Positions 26,134-35,299 of a stretch of 64,000 nucleotides of DNA are shown piece by piece. Origin of the DNA: Actinomadura sp. NBRC 104425 (GTDB lineage Bacteria > Actinomycetota > Actinomycetes > Streptosporangiales > Streptosporangiaceae); assembly GCF_030269545.1 (NCBI RefSeq), contig NZ_BSTN01000005.1, forward strand, positions 186,001 through 250,000. The letters run 5' to 3'. Below the pieces are notes generated by a model. It saw nothing but the letters and a program-made list of their open reading frames with translations. It ran no database searches and was not told the origin of the DNA. Within the stretch, counting starts at the first letter, position 1. Each line of letters opens with the position of its first letter. Both the position numbers and the translations under genes were made by a program.

Positions 26134-27381
26134 GTGGACGATCCGTTGCTGCTGGCGCGGGTGCAGTTCGCGTTGACGGCGGGTTCGCACTTTTTGTTCG
26201 TGGCGTTGACGTTGGGTCTGGCGACGCTGGTGGCGCTGACGCAGACGATCGCGACGCTGTCGGGCAGTGCGGTGGCCGAGCGGATGACACGGTTTTGGGG
26301 CCAGCTGTATGTGATCAACTACGCGGTGGGCATCGTCACGGGCCTGGTGATGGAGTTCCAGTTCGGGTTGAACTGGTCGGGCATGTCGCGGGTCGTGGGC
26401 GAGGTGTTCGGCGCGCCGCTGGCGATGGAGACGGTGGTGGCGTTCTTCGTCGAGTCCACCTTCCTGGGGTTGTGGATCTTCGGGTGGGATCGGCTGAACC
26501 GGTGGGTGCACCTGGCGTTGATCTGGGTGGTGGCGGCCACGGCGTACTTTTCGGCGTACTTCATCCTGGTGGCCAACGGGTTCCTGCAGCGGCCGGTGGG
26601 CTACCGGATGCAAGACGGGGTGGCGCGGCTCACGGACGTGGGGGCGCTGCTGACGAACCCGACGGCGTTGCTGGCGTTCGGGCACGTGGTGTTCGGCGGG
26701 TTGCTGACGGCGGGGTTCTTCATGGCGGCGGTGAGCGGCTACCACCTGTTCCGCAGGACGGCGGAGGCGGATCTGTTCCGCCGGTCGATGCGCACCGGGC
26801 TGGTGGCGGTGGTGCTGTCGGTGTTCCCGGTGGCGATGTTCGGGGGGACGCAGTTCCGGTATGTGCAGCCGACCAAGCATCCGGGGACGGACGAGGCGGC
26901 GGCGCAGGTGGCGCAGTTCCAGGCGCGGTTCGGGCCGGGTGACTACACGCCGCCGGGCCTGGCGTCGGTGGGTGAGATCGCGATGGTGTCGGCGTGGATG
27001 CTGATGTCGCTGGTGGCGCTGGTGGCGCTGGTGAAGCTGCCGTTCGGGCGGTGGCTGGAGCGGGGCCGGGTGTTCCACGTGCTGGTGATGGCGGCGCTGC
27101 CGCTGCCCTATGTGGCGGTGATCTCGGGGTGGGTGTTCCGTGAGGTGGGCCGTCAGCCGTGGATGGTGTACGGGGTGCTGACCACCGAGGATGCGTTGTC
27201 GGATGTGCCGGCGGGTGCGGTGACGGCGTCGTTCGTGGTGTTCACGGCGGTGTTCGCGGTGCTGGTGGCGGTGAACGTGTGGCTGCTGGCGCGGTATGCG
27301 CGGCGGGGGCCGGAGGCGGTGCGGCTGGGGGCTTTGGAGGCGCCGGAGCCGGAGCGGCCGGTGTTGACGCCGTCGCTGTGA
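26134..27381 (+). CDS. cydA: Cytochrome bd ubiquinol/menaquinol oxidase subunit I
   Basis: 415 residues with nine predicted helices. Family stretches are seen: LLLARVQFALTAGSHFLFV with the haem-ligand histidine, FWGQLYVINYAVGIVTGLVMEFQFG, GWVFREVGRQPWMVYG, and an RPVGYRM loop. Subunit I holds haems b558, b595 and d and oxidises quinol while reducing O2. The protein is much shorter than the 500-odd residues of E. coli CydA, so the quinol-binding Q-loop is of the short type. GTG 26134 has GGAGGGG 5 bases upstream. It leads the operon cydA-cydB-cydD-cydC, and menaquinol from the men genes nearby is the likely electron donor. Confidence 0.9.
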   Translation: MDDPLLLARVQFALTAGSHFLFVALTLGLATLVALTQTIATLSGSAVAERMTRFWGQLYVINYAVGIVTGLVMEFQFGLNWSGMSRVVGEVFGAPLAMETVVAFFVESTFLGLWIFGWDRLNRWVHLALIWVVAATAYFSAYFILVANGFLQRPVGYRMQDGVARLTDVGALLTNPTALLAFGHVVFGGLLTAGFFMAAVSGYHLFRRTAEADLFRRSMRTGLVAVVLSVFPVAMFGGTQFRYVQPTKHPGTDEAAAQVAQFQARFGPGDYTPPGLASVGEIAMVSAWMLMSLVALVALVKLPFGRWLERGRVFHVLVMAALPLPYVAVISGWVFREVGRQPWMVYGVLTTEDALSDVPAGAVTASFVVFTAVFAVLVAVNVWLLARYARRGPEAVRLGALEAPEPERPVLTPSL

Positions 27382-27460
27382 GCCCCCGGGGCAGGGGCGG
27401 GTCGGGCTTTTTCGGACGGTGTCGTGCCCGGTGGCGGGCCGACCGGGGTGAGGAGTCGGT

Positions 27461-28219
27461 ATGCAGACGGTTGCGCTGCTGGTGCTGGCGGTGTTCACCG
27501 CCGGGTACCTGGTGTTGGCGGGGGCCGACATCGGGGTGGGGATGCTGCTGCCGGTGCTGGGCCGTGACGCGCGGCAGCGGCGGCTGGTGATCGCGTCGTT
27601 CGCGCCGTTGTTTTTGGCCGATGAGGTGTGGCTGGTGGCGACGGCGGGTGTGGTGGCCGGTGCGTTCCCGGGGTTGGAGCATGCGCTGCTGAGTGGGTTG
27701 CACCCGGTGTTCGTGGCGCTGCTGGTGGGGTGGATCGTGCGTGATATGGGGCTGTGGTTGCGGGGGCGGGTGGACGCGGCCCGGTGGCGTGCGGTGTGTG
27801 ACGGCGCGGTGGTGGCGGGCAGTTGGGTGCTGGCGTTGGCGTGGGGTGCGGTGCTGGGCACGGTGCTGGTCGGCGGGGGCCATGTGGAGGACGGGGTGAA
27901 CGTCGGGACGGTGCTGGGGTTGCCGTTGGCGTTGGTGTTCGCGGTGCATGGGGCGGGGTTCGCGCGGTTGCGGCTGGCAGGTGGTCTGGTGGAGCGGGCG
28001 CGGCGGGTGCCGGGCCGGTACTGGGTGTCGGCGCTTGTGCTGGTGGCGGTGATGGTGGCGGCGGGTTGGCGGCTGCCGTGGTCGCAGGTGGCGGCGTCGC
28101 CGGAGGCGTTGGGGCTGACGGCGGTGCTGTGTGCGGTGATGCTGCCGTTGCTGGTGGGGGCCCAGGCGCTGGTGTGGTGGACGTTCCGGGGCCGGGCCGA
28201 GTCCCCCGGCTACCTGTGA
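27461..28219 (+). CDS. cydB: Cytochrome bd oxidase subunit II (short form)
   Basis: 252 residues, against about 330-380 in most CydB proteins. The N-terminus matches the family (MQTVALLVLAVFTAGYLVLAGADIGVGMLLPVLG, then LADEVWLVATAGVVAGAFP), and about seven helices can be counted. The usual extra helices and loops are trimmed. CydB packs against CydA and forms the other half of the heterodimer. GGGGTGAGGAG precedes the ATG. The stop overlaps the cydD start (GTGA). Confidence 0.85.
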   Translation: MQTVALLVLAVFTAGYLVLAGADIGVGMLLPVLGRDARQRRLVIASFAPLFLADEVWLVATAGVVAGAFPGLEHALLSGLHPVFVALLVGWIVRDMGLWLRGRVDAARWRAVCDGAVVAGSWVLALAWGAVLGTVLVGGGHVEDGVNVGTVLGLPLALVFAVHGAGFARLRLAGGLVERARRVPGRYWVSALVLVAVMVAAGWRLPWSQVAASPEALGLTAVLCAVMLPLLVGAQALVWWTFRGRAESPGYL

Positions 28220-29889
28220 CAGGGGTGGTGGCGGTGAAGGCGGTGGAGCGTCGCTTGGTGGGGTGGCTGCCGCGGCGGGTGCCGGTGGTTCTGGTGGCGG
28301 TGGCGGTGGCGCAGGCGGTGCTGGTGGTGGTGCAGGCCGATGCGTTGGCGCGTGCGGTGGCGGGGTTGGATGCTCGTTTGCTGATCGTTGTGGGGGCGGC
28401 GGTCGCGGGTCGTGCGGTGCTGGCGTGGGTGGGGTCGGATGTGGCGGGGCGCGCGGCGGCGCAGGTGAAGGCGCGGTTGCGCACGGCGCTGCTGGCGCGT
28501 CCCAGCGCGGGGGCGGGTGGGGCGCGGGTGACGCTGCTGACGCGGGGGTTGGACGCGGTCGATCCGTTCTTCGCCGGGTATGTGCCGCAGCTGGTGGCGG
28601 CGTGCGTGGTGCCGCCGGTGGTGCTGGCGCGGTTGGGGGCGGCGGATTGGGTGTCGGCGGTGGTGGTGGCGGTGACGGTGCCGTTGGTGCCGGTGTTCGG
28701 GGCGTTGGTGGGGGCGCGCACGGCGCAGTGGACGGGCCGGCAGTGGGGGCTGCTGCGGAGGTTGGGCGGGCATTTCCGGGACGTGGTGGCGGGGTTGTCG
28801 ACGCTGCGGGCGTTCGGCCGCGCGGGCCATCAGTCGGTGGTGGTGCGGCGTCTGGCGGAGGAGCACCGGCGGGCGACGATGGGGGCGTTGCGGGTGGCGT
28901 TCTTGTCGTCGCTGGTGGTGGAGCTGGTGTGCTCGTTGTCGGTGGCGTTGGTGGCGGTTCCGGTGGGGTTGCGGTTGATGGAGGGGCGGTTGGAGTTGGC
29001 GAAGGGGCTGCTGGTGCTGCTGCTGGCGCCGGAGGTGTATGCGCCGTTGCGGGCGTTGGGGTCGCGGTTCCACGCCAGTGCGGAGGGTGTGGCGGTGGCC
29101 GGTGAGGTGTTCGGTGTGCTGGACGCGTCGGCCGCGGCGCAGGGCGGCAGGCCTGTGCCGCGGCGCGAGGTCGGCGGGGCGCCGGAGATCGTGCTGGAGG
29201 AGGTGACGGTGCGGTATCCGGGGGCGGACCGTCCCGCGCTGGCGGGGGTGTCGCTGCGGGTGGCGCCGGGTGAGCGGGTGGCGGTGACGGGACCGTCGGG
29301 TGCGGGAAAGTCGACCCTGCTGGCGGTACTGGCCGGTCTGGTCGTACCGGAGTCGGGGCGGGTGCTGGTGGACGGTGTGCCGCTGGAGGAGATGGATGTG
29401 GCGCAGTGGCGGTCGCGGCTGGGGTGGGTGCCGCAACGGCCGCATCTGTTCGCCGCGTCGGTGGCCGACAACATCCGCCTCGGGGTGCCGGACGCCGATG
29501 CCGGACAGGTGCGGGCGGCGGCGTGCGCGGCGGGCGCCGAGGAGTTCATCGAGGCCCTGCCGGAGGGGTATGCGACGGTGCTCGGCGAGGGCGGTGCGGG
29601 GTTGTCGGCGGGGCAGCGGCAGCGGCTGGCGATCGCGCGGGCGTTCGTGACGCGGGCGCCGGTGATGCTTTTGGATGAGCCGACGGCCCGGCTGGATGTG
29701 CGCAGTGAGGGGTTGCTGGTGCAGGCGGTGCGGCGGCTGCTGGAGGGCCGGTCGGCGGTGATGGTGGCGCATCGTCCGGCGCTGCTGGGGGCGGCGGACC
29801 GGGTGGTGCGGCTGGTGGACGGCCGTCTGGTGTCCGACGCCTCCCCCGCCGCAGGCACGGGCGCGTCGGAGGGGACGGCGGCGGCGTGA
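28216..29889 (+). CDS. cydD: ABC transporter CydD, cytochrome bd assembly
   Basis: 557 residues: an ABC exporter half with about six helices (1-310) and an ATPase domain (about 330-545). Walker A GPSGAGKST, signature LSAGQRQRLAIARAF and Walker B VMLLDEP are complete. CydDC exports cysteine and glutathione (or the local thiol) and in recent work binds haem, and is needed for cytochrome bd maturation. GTG 28216 overlaps the cydB stop by four bases; the longer open frame upstream is a shadow inside cydB. The partner CydC follows with another four-base overlap. Confidence 0.9.
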   Translation: MTGVVAVKAVERRLVGWLPRRVPVVLVAVAVAQAVLVVVQADALARAVAGLDARLLIVVGAAVAGRAVLAWVGSDVAGRAAAQVKARLRTALLARPSAGAGGARVTLLTRGLDAVDPFFAGYVPQLVAACVVPPVVLARLGAADWVSAVVVAVTVPLVPVFGALVGARTAQWTGRQWGLLRRLGGHFRDVVAGLSTLRAFGRAGHQSVVVRRLAEEHRRATMGALRVAFLSSLVVELVCSLSVALVAVPVGLRLMEGRLELAKGLLVLLLAPEVYAPLRALGSRFHASAEGVAVAGEVFGVLDASAAAQGGRPVPRREVGGAPEIVLEEVTVRYPGADRPALAGVSLRVAPGERVAVTGPSGAGKSTLLAVLAGLVVPESGRVLVDGVPLEEMDVAQWRSRLGWVPQRPHLFAASVADNIRLGVPDADAGQVRAAACAAGAEEFIEALPEGYATVLGEGGAGLSAGQRQRLAIARAFVTRAPVMLLDEPTARLDVRSEGLLVQAVRRLLEGRSAVMVAHRPALLGAADRVVRLVDGRLVSDASPAAGTGASEGTAAA

Positions 29890-31718
29890 CCGGCATGTCG
29901 AAGACGAGGAAGGCGGAGCAGGTGGCCGGTGTGACAGGGCCGGGCGGTGGCGTGGGCGGTGGCGGCAGGGGTGGTGTGCGGGGGCTGCGCGGCCTGTCCA
30001 GTGTGGTGCGGCCGTATGCGGGGCGGCTGGTGTGGGCGATGGCGGCCGGGGTGGCGGCCGAGTTGTGCGGGCTGGGCCTGGTGGCGGCTGCGGCATGGCT
30101 GATCGCGCGGGCGGCGCAGCAGCCGACGATGGCGGCGCTGTCGGTGGCGATCGTGGCGGTGCGGGGGTTCGCGCTGGGCAAGGGCGCGCTGCGGTACCTG
30201 GAGCGGCTGGCCGGTCACGATGTGGCGTTGCGGGCGCTGGCGCAGCTGCGCGGCAGGGTGTTCGACGCGCTGGCCGCACGCGGTCGCGGGCCGCGCGACC
30301 TGCGCGATGGGGAGGCGCTGAGCGGCCTGGTGTCGGATGTGGAGGCGGTGCAGGATCTGCTGCTGCGGTGCGTCCTGCCCGCGGTCACGGCGGTGGTGTG
30401 CGGGGCGGTGGGCGTGGCCGTGTGCGCGGTGGCGGTTCCGGTGACGGCCGTGCCGCTGACGGCGGGCCTGCTGGTGGCGGGTGTGGTGCTGCCGTGGGCG
30501 GCGTGGACGGCGGGTGCGCGCGCCGCAGCGCGGGTGGTGCGGCAGCGGCGGCGGCTGGCGGTGTGCGCGCTGGACGTGCTGGACGGCGCCGAGGATCTGG
30601 CGGTGTTCGGAGCCGCGGAGCGGTTCCATGCGCGGGCGGTGGAGGCGGCGCGGCGGCTGGAGCAGGCCGAACGAGCCGCATCCCGCATCGCAGGCGTCGT
30701 GGGCGCGGCCGGGTCGGCGGTGCAGGGAGCGACGGCGGCGGTGGTGGCCTGGCAGGCGGTGCGGTCGGGCGCCGACCAGGTGCAGGTGGCGGTCGTGGCG
30801 CTCACGGCACTGGTGGCGGTCGAGGCGGTGATGCCGCTGGCGGGTGCGGCGCAGCGGATGCGGGACGTGCTGGCGTCGGCGCGGCGCATGGCGGCGCTGC
30901 TGGCCTCTCCCCCGCCGGCGCAGTCCCGTGGCGGGGCGGCGGTGCCTGCGGGTCCGTTGAGTGTGGAGCTGCTCGGGGTGACGGTCGCGTTCGACGCTGC
31001 GGTGTCGCCTGCTCACGGCCGTGCCGCGTGGGACGGTGTGGCGCTGGACAGGGTGGACGTGCGGGTGGAGCGGGGCCGGCGGGTGGCGATCGTGGGTGCC
31101 AGCGGGGCAGGTAAGAGCACGTTACTGGCGGCGGTGGCCGGTGCGGTGACGCCGCTGGCCGGGTCGGTGCAGCTGGCGGGCCGCGACCTGGCCGCCTACG
31201 CCGAGGACGACGTGCGGGCGGCGGTGCGGGGGCTGACGCAGGACGCGCATGTGTTCGCCGGTTCGGTGCGCGCGAACCTGCTGCTGGCGCGTCCGGACGC
31301 CTCGCAGCGGCAGTTGGAGGCGGCGGCGCGGCGTGCCCGGTTCCTGGAGGTGGTGCGGGAGCTGCCGGAGGGGTGGGACACGGTGGTCGGTGAGGGCGGC
31401 CGCGCCTTGTCGGGCGGGCAGCGGCAGCGGCTGCTGCTGGCGCGGGCGCTGCTGGCCGATCCGCCGGTGCTGGTGCTGGACGAGCCGACCGAGGCGTTGG
31501 ACACCGCCACCGCCGACGAGATCACCCGGGAGCTGCTGACCTGGCCGGGCGGTGGCACGCTGCTGCTGGTGACGCACCGGCTGGCGGCGCTGGGCGACGC
31601 CGATGAGGTGCTGGTTGTGGACCGGGGCCGGGTGGTGCAGCGGGGCCGCCACGATGACCTGGTGGCGCGTCCGGGCGCCTACCGGGACCTGTGGGAGGCC
31701 GAGCGGCTGTCCGCCTGA
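29886..31718 (+). CDS. cydC: ABC transporter CydC, cytochrome bd assembly
   Basis: 610 residues with an N-terminal Gly-rich lead, six helices (about 40-330) and an ATPase domain (about 370-600). Walker A is GASGAGKST, the signature LSGGQRQRLLLARALL and Walker B VLVLDEPTEALD. It forms a heterodimer with CydD. GTG 29886 overlaps the cydD stop; ATG 29895 is an alternative. It ends the operon and converges with gvpK 47 bases away without an evident terminator hairpin. Confidence 0.9.
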   Translation: MTGMSKTRKAEQVAGVTGPGGGVGGGGRGGVRGLRGLSSVVRPYAGRLVWAMAAGVAAELCGLGLVAAAAWLIARAAQQPTMAALSVAIVAVRGFALGKGALRYLERLAGHDVALRALAQLRGRVFDALAARGRGPRDLRDGEALSGLVSDVEAVQDLLLRCVLPAVTAVVCGAVGVAVCAVAVPVTAVPLTAGLLVAGVVLPWAAWTAGARAAARVVRQRRRLAVCALDVLDGAEDLAVFGAAERFHARAVEAARRLEQAERAASRIAGVVGAAGSAVQGATAAVVAWQAVRSGADQVQVAVVALTALVAVEAVMPLAGAAQRMRDVLASARRMAALLASPPPAQSRGGAAVPAGPLSVELLGVTVAFDAAVSPAHGRAAWDGVALDRVDVRVERGRRVAIVGASGAGKSTLLAAVAGAVTPLAGSVQLAGRDLAAYAEDDVRAAVRGLTQDAHVFAGSVRANLLLARPDASQRQLEAAARRARFLEVVRELPEGWDTVVGEGGRALSGGQRQRLLLARALLADPPVLVLDEPTEALDTATADEITRELLTWPGGGTLLLVTHRLAALGDADEVLVVDRGRVVQRGRHDDLVARPGAYRDLWEAERLSA

Positions 31719-31765
31719 CCCCGGCGCCTGGCGGATCCTGTCGGCGGCATGTCGGCGGCGCGGGT

Positions 31766-32227
31766 TCAGTCCTCGGGCAGGAGGGGGCCCAGGGGGCCCA
31801 GGTCGAGGTTGAGGTCGCCGGCTTCGAGGTCGAAGTGGTCCTTGAGTTTCTCCATGGCCTCTTCCAGCCGCATGAGCGCCAGGCCGAGCCGTTCGATCTG
31901 GTCGTCGTCCAGGGTGCCGGAGTCGACGCGGCGCAGCGCCTGGCGCTCCATGAGCTGGCGGATCAGCTCCACCAGGGTGAGCACGAGTTTGACCAGGTCG
32001 CGTTCGACCTGGTCGGCGTCGGTCTCCAGGCGCTGACGCACGCGTGAGGACGCCGGTGTGGACCGTATCGGCCGTGCTCGCACCGGCGCCGCCCGCCCGG
32101 TGGGGGCATCGCGGCGGGCGGTGTCGGGCGGGGTGCGGGTGCCGTCGGGGATGGCGTCGGGGAAAAGGTCGCCGGGGACGGGGTCGTGGACGTGGACGTC
32201 CCCGCTGACCGGCTCACGGCGGGTCAC
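31766..32227 (-). CDS. gvpK: Gas vesicle protein GvpK
   Basis: 153 residues. The C-terminal two thirds match GvpK: RLETDADQVERDLVKLVLTLVELIRQLMERQALRRVDSGTLDDDQIERLGLALMRLEEAMEKLKDHFDL. GvpK is an accessory protein needed for vesicle formation; its precise role is not settled. The first 50 residues are low-complexity. GTG 32227 has AAGGAG 5 bases upstream and overlaps the preceding stop by four bases. It is the last gene of the gvp operon. Confidence 0.92.
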   Translation of the reverse strand: MTRREPVSGDVHVHDPVPGDLFPDAIPDGTRTPPDTARRDAPTGRAAPVRARPIRSTPASSRVRQRLETDADQVERDLVKLVLTLVELIRQLMERQALRRVDSGTLDDDQIERLGLALMRLEEAMEKLKDHFDLEAGDLNLDLGPLGPLLPED

Positions 32228-32451
32228 GGCTGCTCCTTCGAAGCGGCGAGCCCGGGCGGGGCGAGCTCGCCGCGGACGGTGGTGATCAGGGCGCGCAGGG
32301 ACACCTCGACCAGATCGACCTCGGCGACGGAGATCACCAGGTCGCCGGTGAGGACGACACCCCCGGCCAGCAGCCGGTCCAGCAGATCGACCAGCGCGAC
32401 GCGCTCCAGCGGCGGCCCCGACGGCCCGGTGTCGACGACGACGCCCGTCAT
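32224..32451 (-). CDS. gvpS: Gas vesicle GvpA-family minor protein (GvpS-like)
   Basis: 75 residues. The core RVALVDLLDRLLAGGVVLTGDLVISVAEVDLVEVSLRALITTV is the GvpA fold of amphipathic helix and beta hairpin shared by GvpA, J, M and S. Position between gvpL and gvpK agrees with gvpS in Streptomyces-type clusters, which I use for the name. ATG 32451 starts inside the end of gvpL. It may act as a nucleating or minor shell component, by analogy with GvpJ/M. Confidence 0.85.
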   Translation of the reverse strand: MTGVVVDTGPSGPPLERVALVDLLDRLLAGGVVLTGDLVISVAEVDLVEVSLRALITTVRGELAPPGLAASKEQP

Positions 32452-33314
32452 GGCGCCTCCCCCCGCCCCGGCCGACCGCCCCCGCCGCGGTCTCCGGCGG
32501 CGGTGTCGGTGGTGTCGATGAAGGAGTAAGGGGGCCAAGGCCCGGTGACCTCCACATCGACACCGGTCAACTCGGCATCGGCACGGCGGGCGGTGTCCAG
32601 GAACTCCTTGGTGTGCTCGTCATCGAGCAGGTAGGCCATGTTCAACACCGGCACACCGGCGTGCCCCGACAACCGCTGATCCTGCGGAGGATGACGGCGC
32701 GAGGCGCGGGCGTACTGGATGAGGCGTTCGTGCACCGACTGGGCGTAGTCGCCGACGCGCCGGGAAGCGTCCTGGCGGCTGCGCCGCTCGGCCTGGCGCC
32801 GCCGCAGATACGCCGTCCCCGTCCTGCCTCCGGCGGTCCGCGGTCGCGGCTCGGGTTCGCAGGTCTCGAACGCCTCGGAGTGGGCGTAGATCTTCACGCC
32901 CCATTCAGCGCGGCCGCTGATCAGATCGAGGACGCGGGTGAACTGGGCGTGCTGCTCCTGCAGCACCTGCCGGACGCGGCCGTCGTCGCGGTAGAGGGTG
33001 GCGATGCGGACCGGTGCGGTCGGCGCGGCCTGCGCGGCGCGGTCGACGACCTCGTGGTGGGCGCGGGCGGTGGCCTCCAACCAGTCCAGGTCCTCCAGGT
33101 GGTCACGCAAAGCGTCCTCACCGAAATCGGCCAGTTCCACAGTGCTGACCAGGGCGGTCAGGTCACCGGCGGGAACAGCGCGCACGGCGGCCGACGACAC
33201 ACCGGTGACACCGCCCAGCACACCCGGATCCAGGCCGCGGGCGACACCGTACAGGTAGACGGCGGTGCCCTGCTGCACGCCGCCGGGCTCGTGCCGGCCT
33301 GTGTGGTGGTTCAT
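32448..33314 (-). CDS. gvpL: Gas vesicle protein GvpL (GvpL/GvpF family)
   Basis: 288 residues of the GvpL/F family: YLYGVARGLDPGVL, ALVSTVELADFGEDALRDHLEDLDWLEATARAHHEVV, APVRIATLYRDDGRV and the C-terminal ELTGVDVEVTGPWPPYSF. GvpF/L proteins are accessory proteins that interact with GvpA during nucleation of the vesicle. The order after gvpJ and before gvpS matches gvpL rather than gvpF. The C-terminal tail is Gly/Arg-rich. Confidence 0.92.
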   Translation of the reverse strand: MNHHTGRHEPGGVQQGTAVYLYGVARGLDPGVLGGVTGVSSAAVRAVPAGDLTALVSTVELADFGEDALRDHLEDLDWLEATARAHHEVVDRAAQAAPTAPVRIATLYRDDGRVRQVLQEQHAQFTRVLDLISGRAEWGVKIYAHSEAFETCEPEPRPRTAGGRTGTAYLRRRQAERRSRQDASRRVGDYAQSVHERLIQYARASRRHPPQDQRLSGHAGVPVLNMAYLLDDEHTKEFLDTARRADAELTGVDVEVTGPWPPYSFIDTTDTAAGDRGGGGRPGRGEAP

Positions 33315-33323
33315 CCCCCCTCC

Positions 33324-33758
33324 TTACCCCTCCTGTCCGCCGTGACCCGCCTCACCCGACGAGCCGGCGGGCCGGTCGCCGACCTGCCGGGCCGGCGGCG
33401 CGGCCGCCTCCAGGGCGGCCAGCCGCTCGCGCAGCAGCCGGTTCTCCTCGGCCAGCCGGTCGTGCTCCAGCCGGTCGCGCTGCTCGGCCGCCTCCACCTC
33501 GGCGCGGGCGCGCGACGACAGCGACGGGTCGTGCTCCCACCAGTCGATGCCCATCTCCTTGGCGCGGTCGACCGAGGCGACCAGCAGCCGCAGCTTGACG
33601 GTGAGCAGCTCGATGTCCAGCAGGTTGACCCGGATGTCCCCGACGATCACGATGCCCTTGTCCAGAATGCGCTCCAGCAGGTCGGCCAGGCTCGTACCGG
33701 TCCGCTCACCCGCCGGGCGGATCGGGCCGCGGGCGCCGGTGTAGGGCATCTCGCTCAA
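33324..33758 (-). CDS. gvpJ: Gas vesicle protein GvpJ
   Basis: 144 residues. A GvpA-like core (SLADLLERILDKGIVIVGDIRVNLLDIELLTVKLRLLVASVDRAKEMGIDWWEHDP) is followed by a coiled-coil, Glu/Arg-rich tail (about 80-125). The GIDWWEHDP ending is characteristic of GvpJ, a minor protein proposed to cap or nucleate the vesicle. TTG 33758 has GGGAGG 8 bases upstream; the later ATG at 33749 is 17 bases away from it, so I favour TTG. gvpL follows closely. Confidence 0.88.
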   Translation of the reverse strand: MSEMPYTGARGPIRPAGERTGTSLADLLERILDKGIVIVGDIRVNLLDIELLTVKLRLLVASVDRAKEMGIDWWEHDPSLSSRARAEVEAAEQRDRLEHDRLAEENRLLRERLAALEAAAPPARQVGDRPAGSSGEAGHGGQEG

Positions 33759-33800
33759 CGGGTCGTCCTCCCAACGTTCTCCTGGCGGTGGTGCAGCGGA

Positions 33801-34085
33801 TCAGGGGTGGTCGACGCGGCCGCGGGTGTAGCGGCGGATGCGGTGGAACGCCACCAGCTCCCCGTCGGCGTCCATATCGGCCTCGTAGACGGCGAGGATG
33901 TCGGCCGTATCGGGAATGCGATGGGTCTCCACCACCTCCACGGTCACCCGCCAGCCGCCGTCGTCGCGGCGCTGGACACCGACGACCCCTTCGGCGTCGC
34001 GGCCGGTCATGCCGGTGACGTGACCGACCGCGCGGCGCGCCGCCTGGGACGCGTCCGGGGACGCTCCGGGCGGCCGGGGCGGCAT
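33801..34085 (-). CDS. gvpO: Gas vesicle protein GvpO
   Basis: 94 residues matching the GvpO core: MTGRDAEGVVGVQRRDDGGWRVTVEVVETHRIPDTADILAVYEADMDADGELVAFHRIRRYTRGRVDHP. GvpO is required for vesicle production and may act in regulation. In Streptomyces-type clusters gvpO usually leads the cluster before gvpA; here it lies between gvpG and gvpJ. Only three bases separate it from the gvpG stop. Confidence 0.88.
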   Translation of the reverse strand: MPPRPPGASPDASQAARRAVGHVTGMTGRDAEGVVGVQRRDDGGWRVTVEVVETHRIPDTADILAVYEADMDADGELVAFHRIRRYTRGRVDHP

Positions 34086-34088
34086 CGC

Positions 34089-34493
34089 TCACCCCCCGGG
34101 CGGTTCCTCGCGCGGCACACCGGCCGCACCCCCGCCGCGCTCACCATGTCGTTCACGATGTTCGGGCCGAGTAGAGGCGTCCAGGTCCCCGGGCGCCGTC
34201 GGCCCGCCCGCAGCGGCGGGGTCGGCCGCCGGACCGCCAGGCGCCCCGGCCGTGCTCCCGGCGGCGGGACCGGAGCGGGGCAGCCGCGCCAGCAGCTCCT
34301 CCTCACGCGCCGCGGCCTCGGCCTCGTCGATCTCCCCCGCCGCCAGCAGATCGGCGATCTCCTGCATCTCCGCCGCGATACGCGCCGGGTCGTACAGCTG
34401 CGCCTCGGCATGCTCGGTGAGGACCTCGGCGACCCAGATCACGCCGCGCACCGGCGCCAGTGGCAGCGTCGCCAGTCCGGTGATCAGTCCCAT
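34089..34493 (-). CDS. gvpG: Gas vesicle protein GvpG
   Basis: 134 residues. Residues 1-80 are GvpG (MGLITGLATLPLAPVRGVIWVAEVLTEHAEAQLYDPARIAAEMQEIADLLAAGEIDEAEAAAREEELLARL); the rest is a Pro/Gly-rich tail longer than in most relatives. ATG 34493 matches the family start and has GGGAAG 8 bases upstream; the earlier start at 34514 would overlap gvpF by four bases and cannot be excluded. GvpG is an assembly accessory protein. Confidence 0.9.
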   Translation of the reverse strand: MGLITGLATLPLAPVRGVIWVAEVLTEHAEAQLYDPARIAAEMQEIADLLAAGEIDEAEAAAREEELLARLPRSGPAAGSTAGAPGGPAADPAAAGGPTAPGDLDASTRPEHRERHGERGGGAAGVPREEPPGG

Positions 34494-34510
34494 GTCGTGT
34501 CTTCCCTGTG

Positions 34511-35299
34511 TCATCCGCCCGGGACGAAGTCGTAGGGCGGCAGCGGTCCGATCAGCCGCAGACGGATGCGGTCGGCGTGTTCGGCGCCGAGGGCGTCCAC
34601 GGCCTGTTCGAAGTCGCCGCGGCGGTCGCGGTCGATCAGGAACGCGGCGTCGACGACGTCCTCGTCGCGGGCGGGGGTCTTGGGAGCGACCCGGCGGGCG
34701 GCCGGTGCCAGCCGCTCCAGCAGGACGCGGGCGTCGTGCTCGCGGCGGCGCTGCAACGCCTGGGCGATCAGCTCGCCGAGGCGGACGCGGTCGTAGTAGA
34801 GCGCGTCGGCGGCGTCGGCGGGGGCCTGGCGCAGGCGTTGCGACAGTTCGGCGACCTGCGGGTCGCCGGTCATGACCTCGCGCAGCACGGTGTCCTGCAC
34901 GTAGGTGCCCTTCAACCGCAGTTCCAGGCGCCCGTCGACCTGGTCGAGGGCGTCGGCGAACCGGTCGGCGTTGGCGGCCAGCAGTTCCTCGGCGACGGCG
35001 TTGCGGTCGGTCATGGCGGCGCCGAACCGGAACGGCAGCACGGCCAGGCCGGCGTCCACCAGGGCGGCCAGCACCCGCTGGTGCGCCAGCAGGTCGGCGC
35101 GTTCACCGAGCGCACGGCCCGCCGGCAGGGCGCTGACGACCGCGCCGCAGCCGTTGCGGGCGACCACGGTCACCGGCTGGTCGCCCAGCCCGGCCAGTCC
35201 GGGCGGGACTTGGGCGTCACCGCGGATGACACCGTAGACGTACAGGGGGGTGTCCTGACCGGCGGGACGGGTGTCGGGGGCGACGTCCGGGCGGGTCAT
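34511..35299 (-). CDS. gvpF: Gas vesicle protein GvpF (GvpL/GvpF family)
   Basis: 262 residues: [59 protein letters not shown] and C-terminal [15 protein letters not shown] are the family segments. It directly follows gvpA with a four-base overlap, as gvpF does in known clusters, while the second family member further down is taken as gvpL. GvpF is the one accessory protein reported to bind GvpA directly. Confidence 0.92.
   Translation of the reverse strand: MTRPDVAPDTRPAGQDTPLYVYGVIRGDAQVPPGLAGLGDQPVTVVARNGCGAVVSALPAGRALGERADLLAHQRVLAALVDAGLAVLPFRFGAAMTDRNAVAEELLAANADRFADALDQVDGRLELRLKGTYVQDTVLREVMTGDPQVAELSQRLRQAPADAADALYYDRVRLGELIAQALQRRREHDARVLLERLAPAARRVAPKTPARDEDVVDAAFLIDRDRRGDFEQAVDALGAEHADRIRLRLIGPLPPYDFVPGG

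Noticed and set aside
28210..30279. Minus-strand open frame of 689 codons across cydD
   Set aside because: Shadow of cydD/cydC, whose ATPase motifs are complete on the plus strand.
32613..34535. Plus-strand open frame of 640 codons across the gvp genes
   Set aside because: Shadow of gvpL, gvpJ, gvpO and gvpG on the minus strand; no family similarity.
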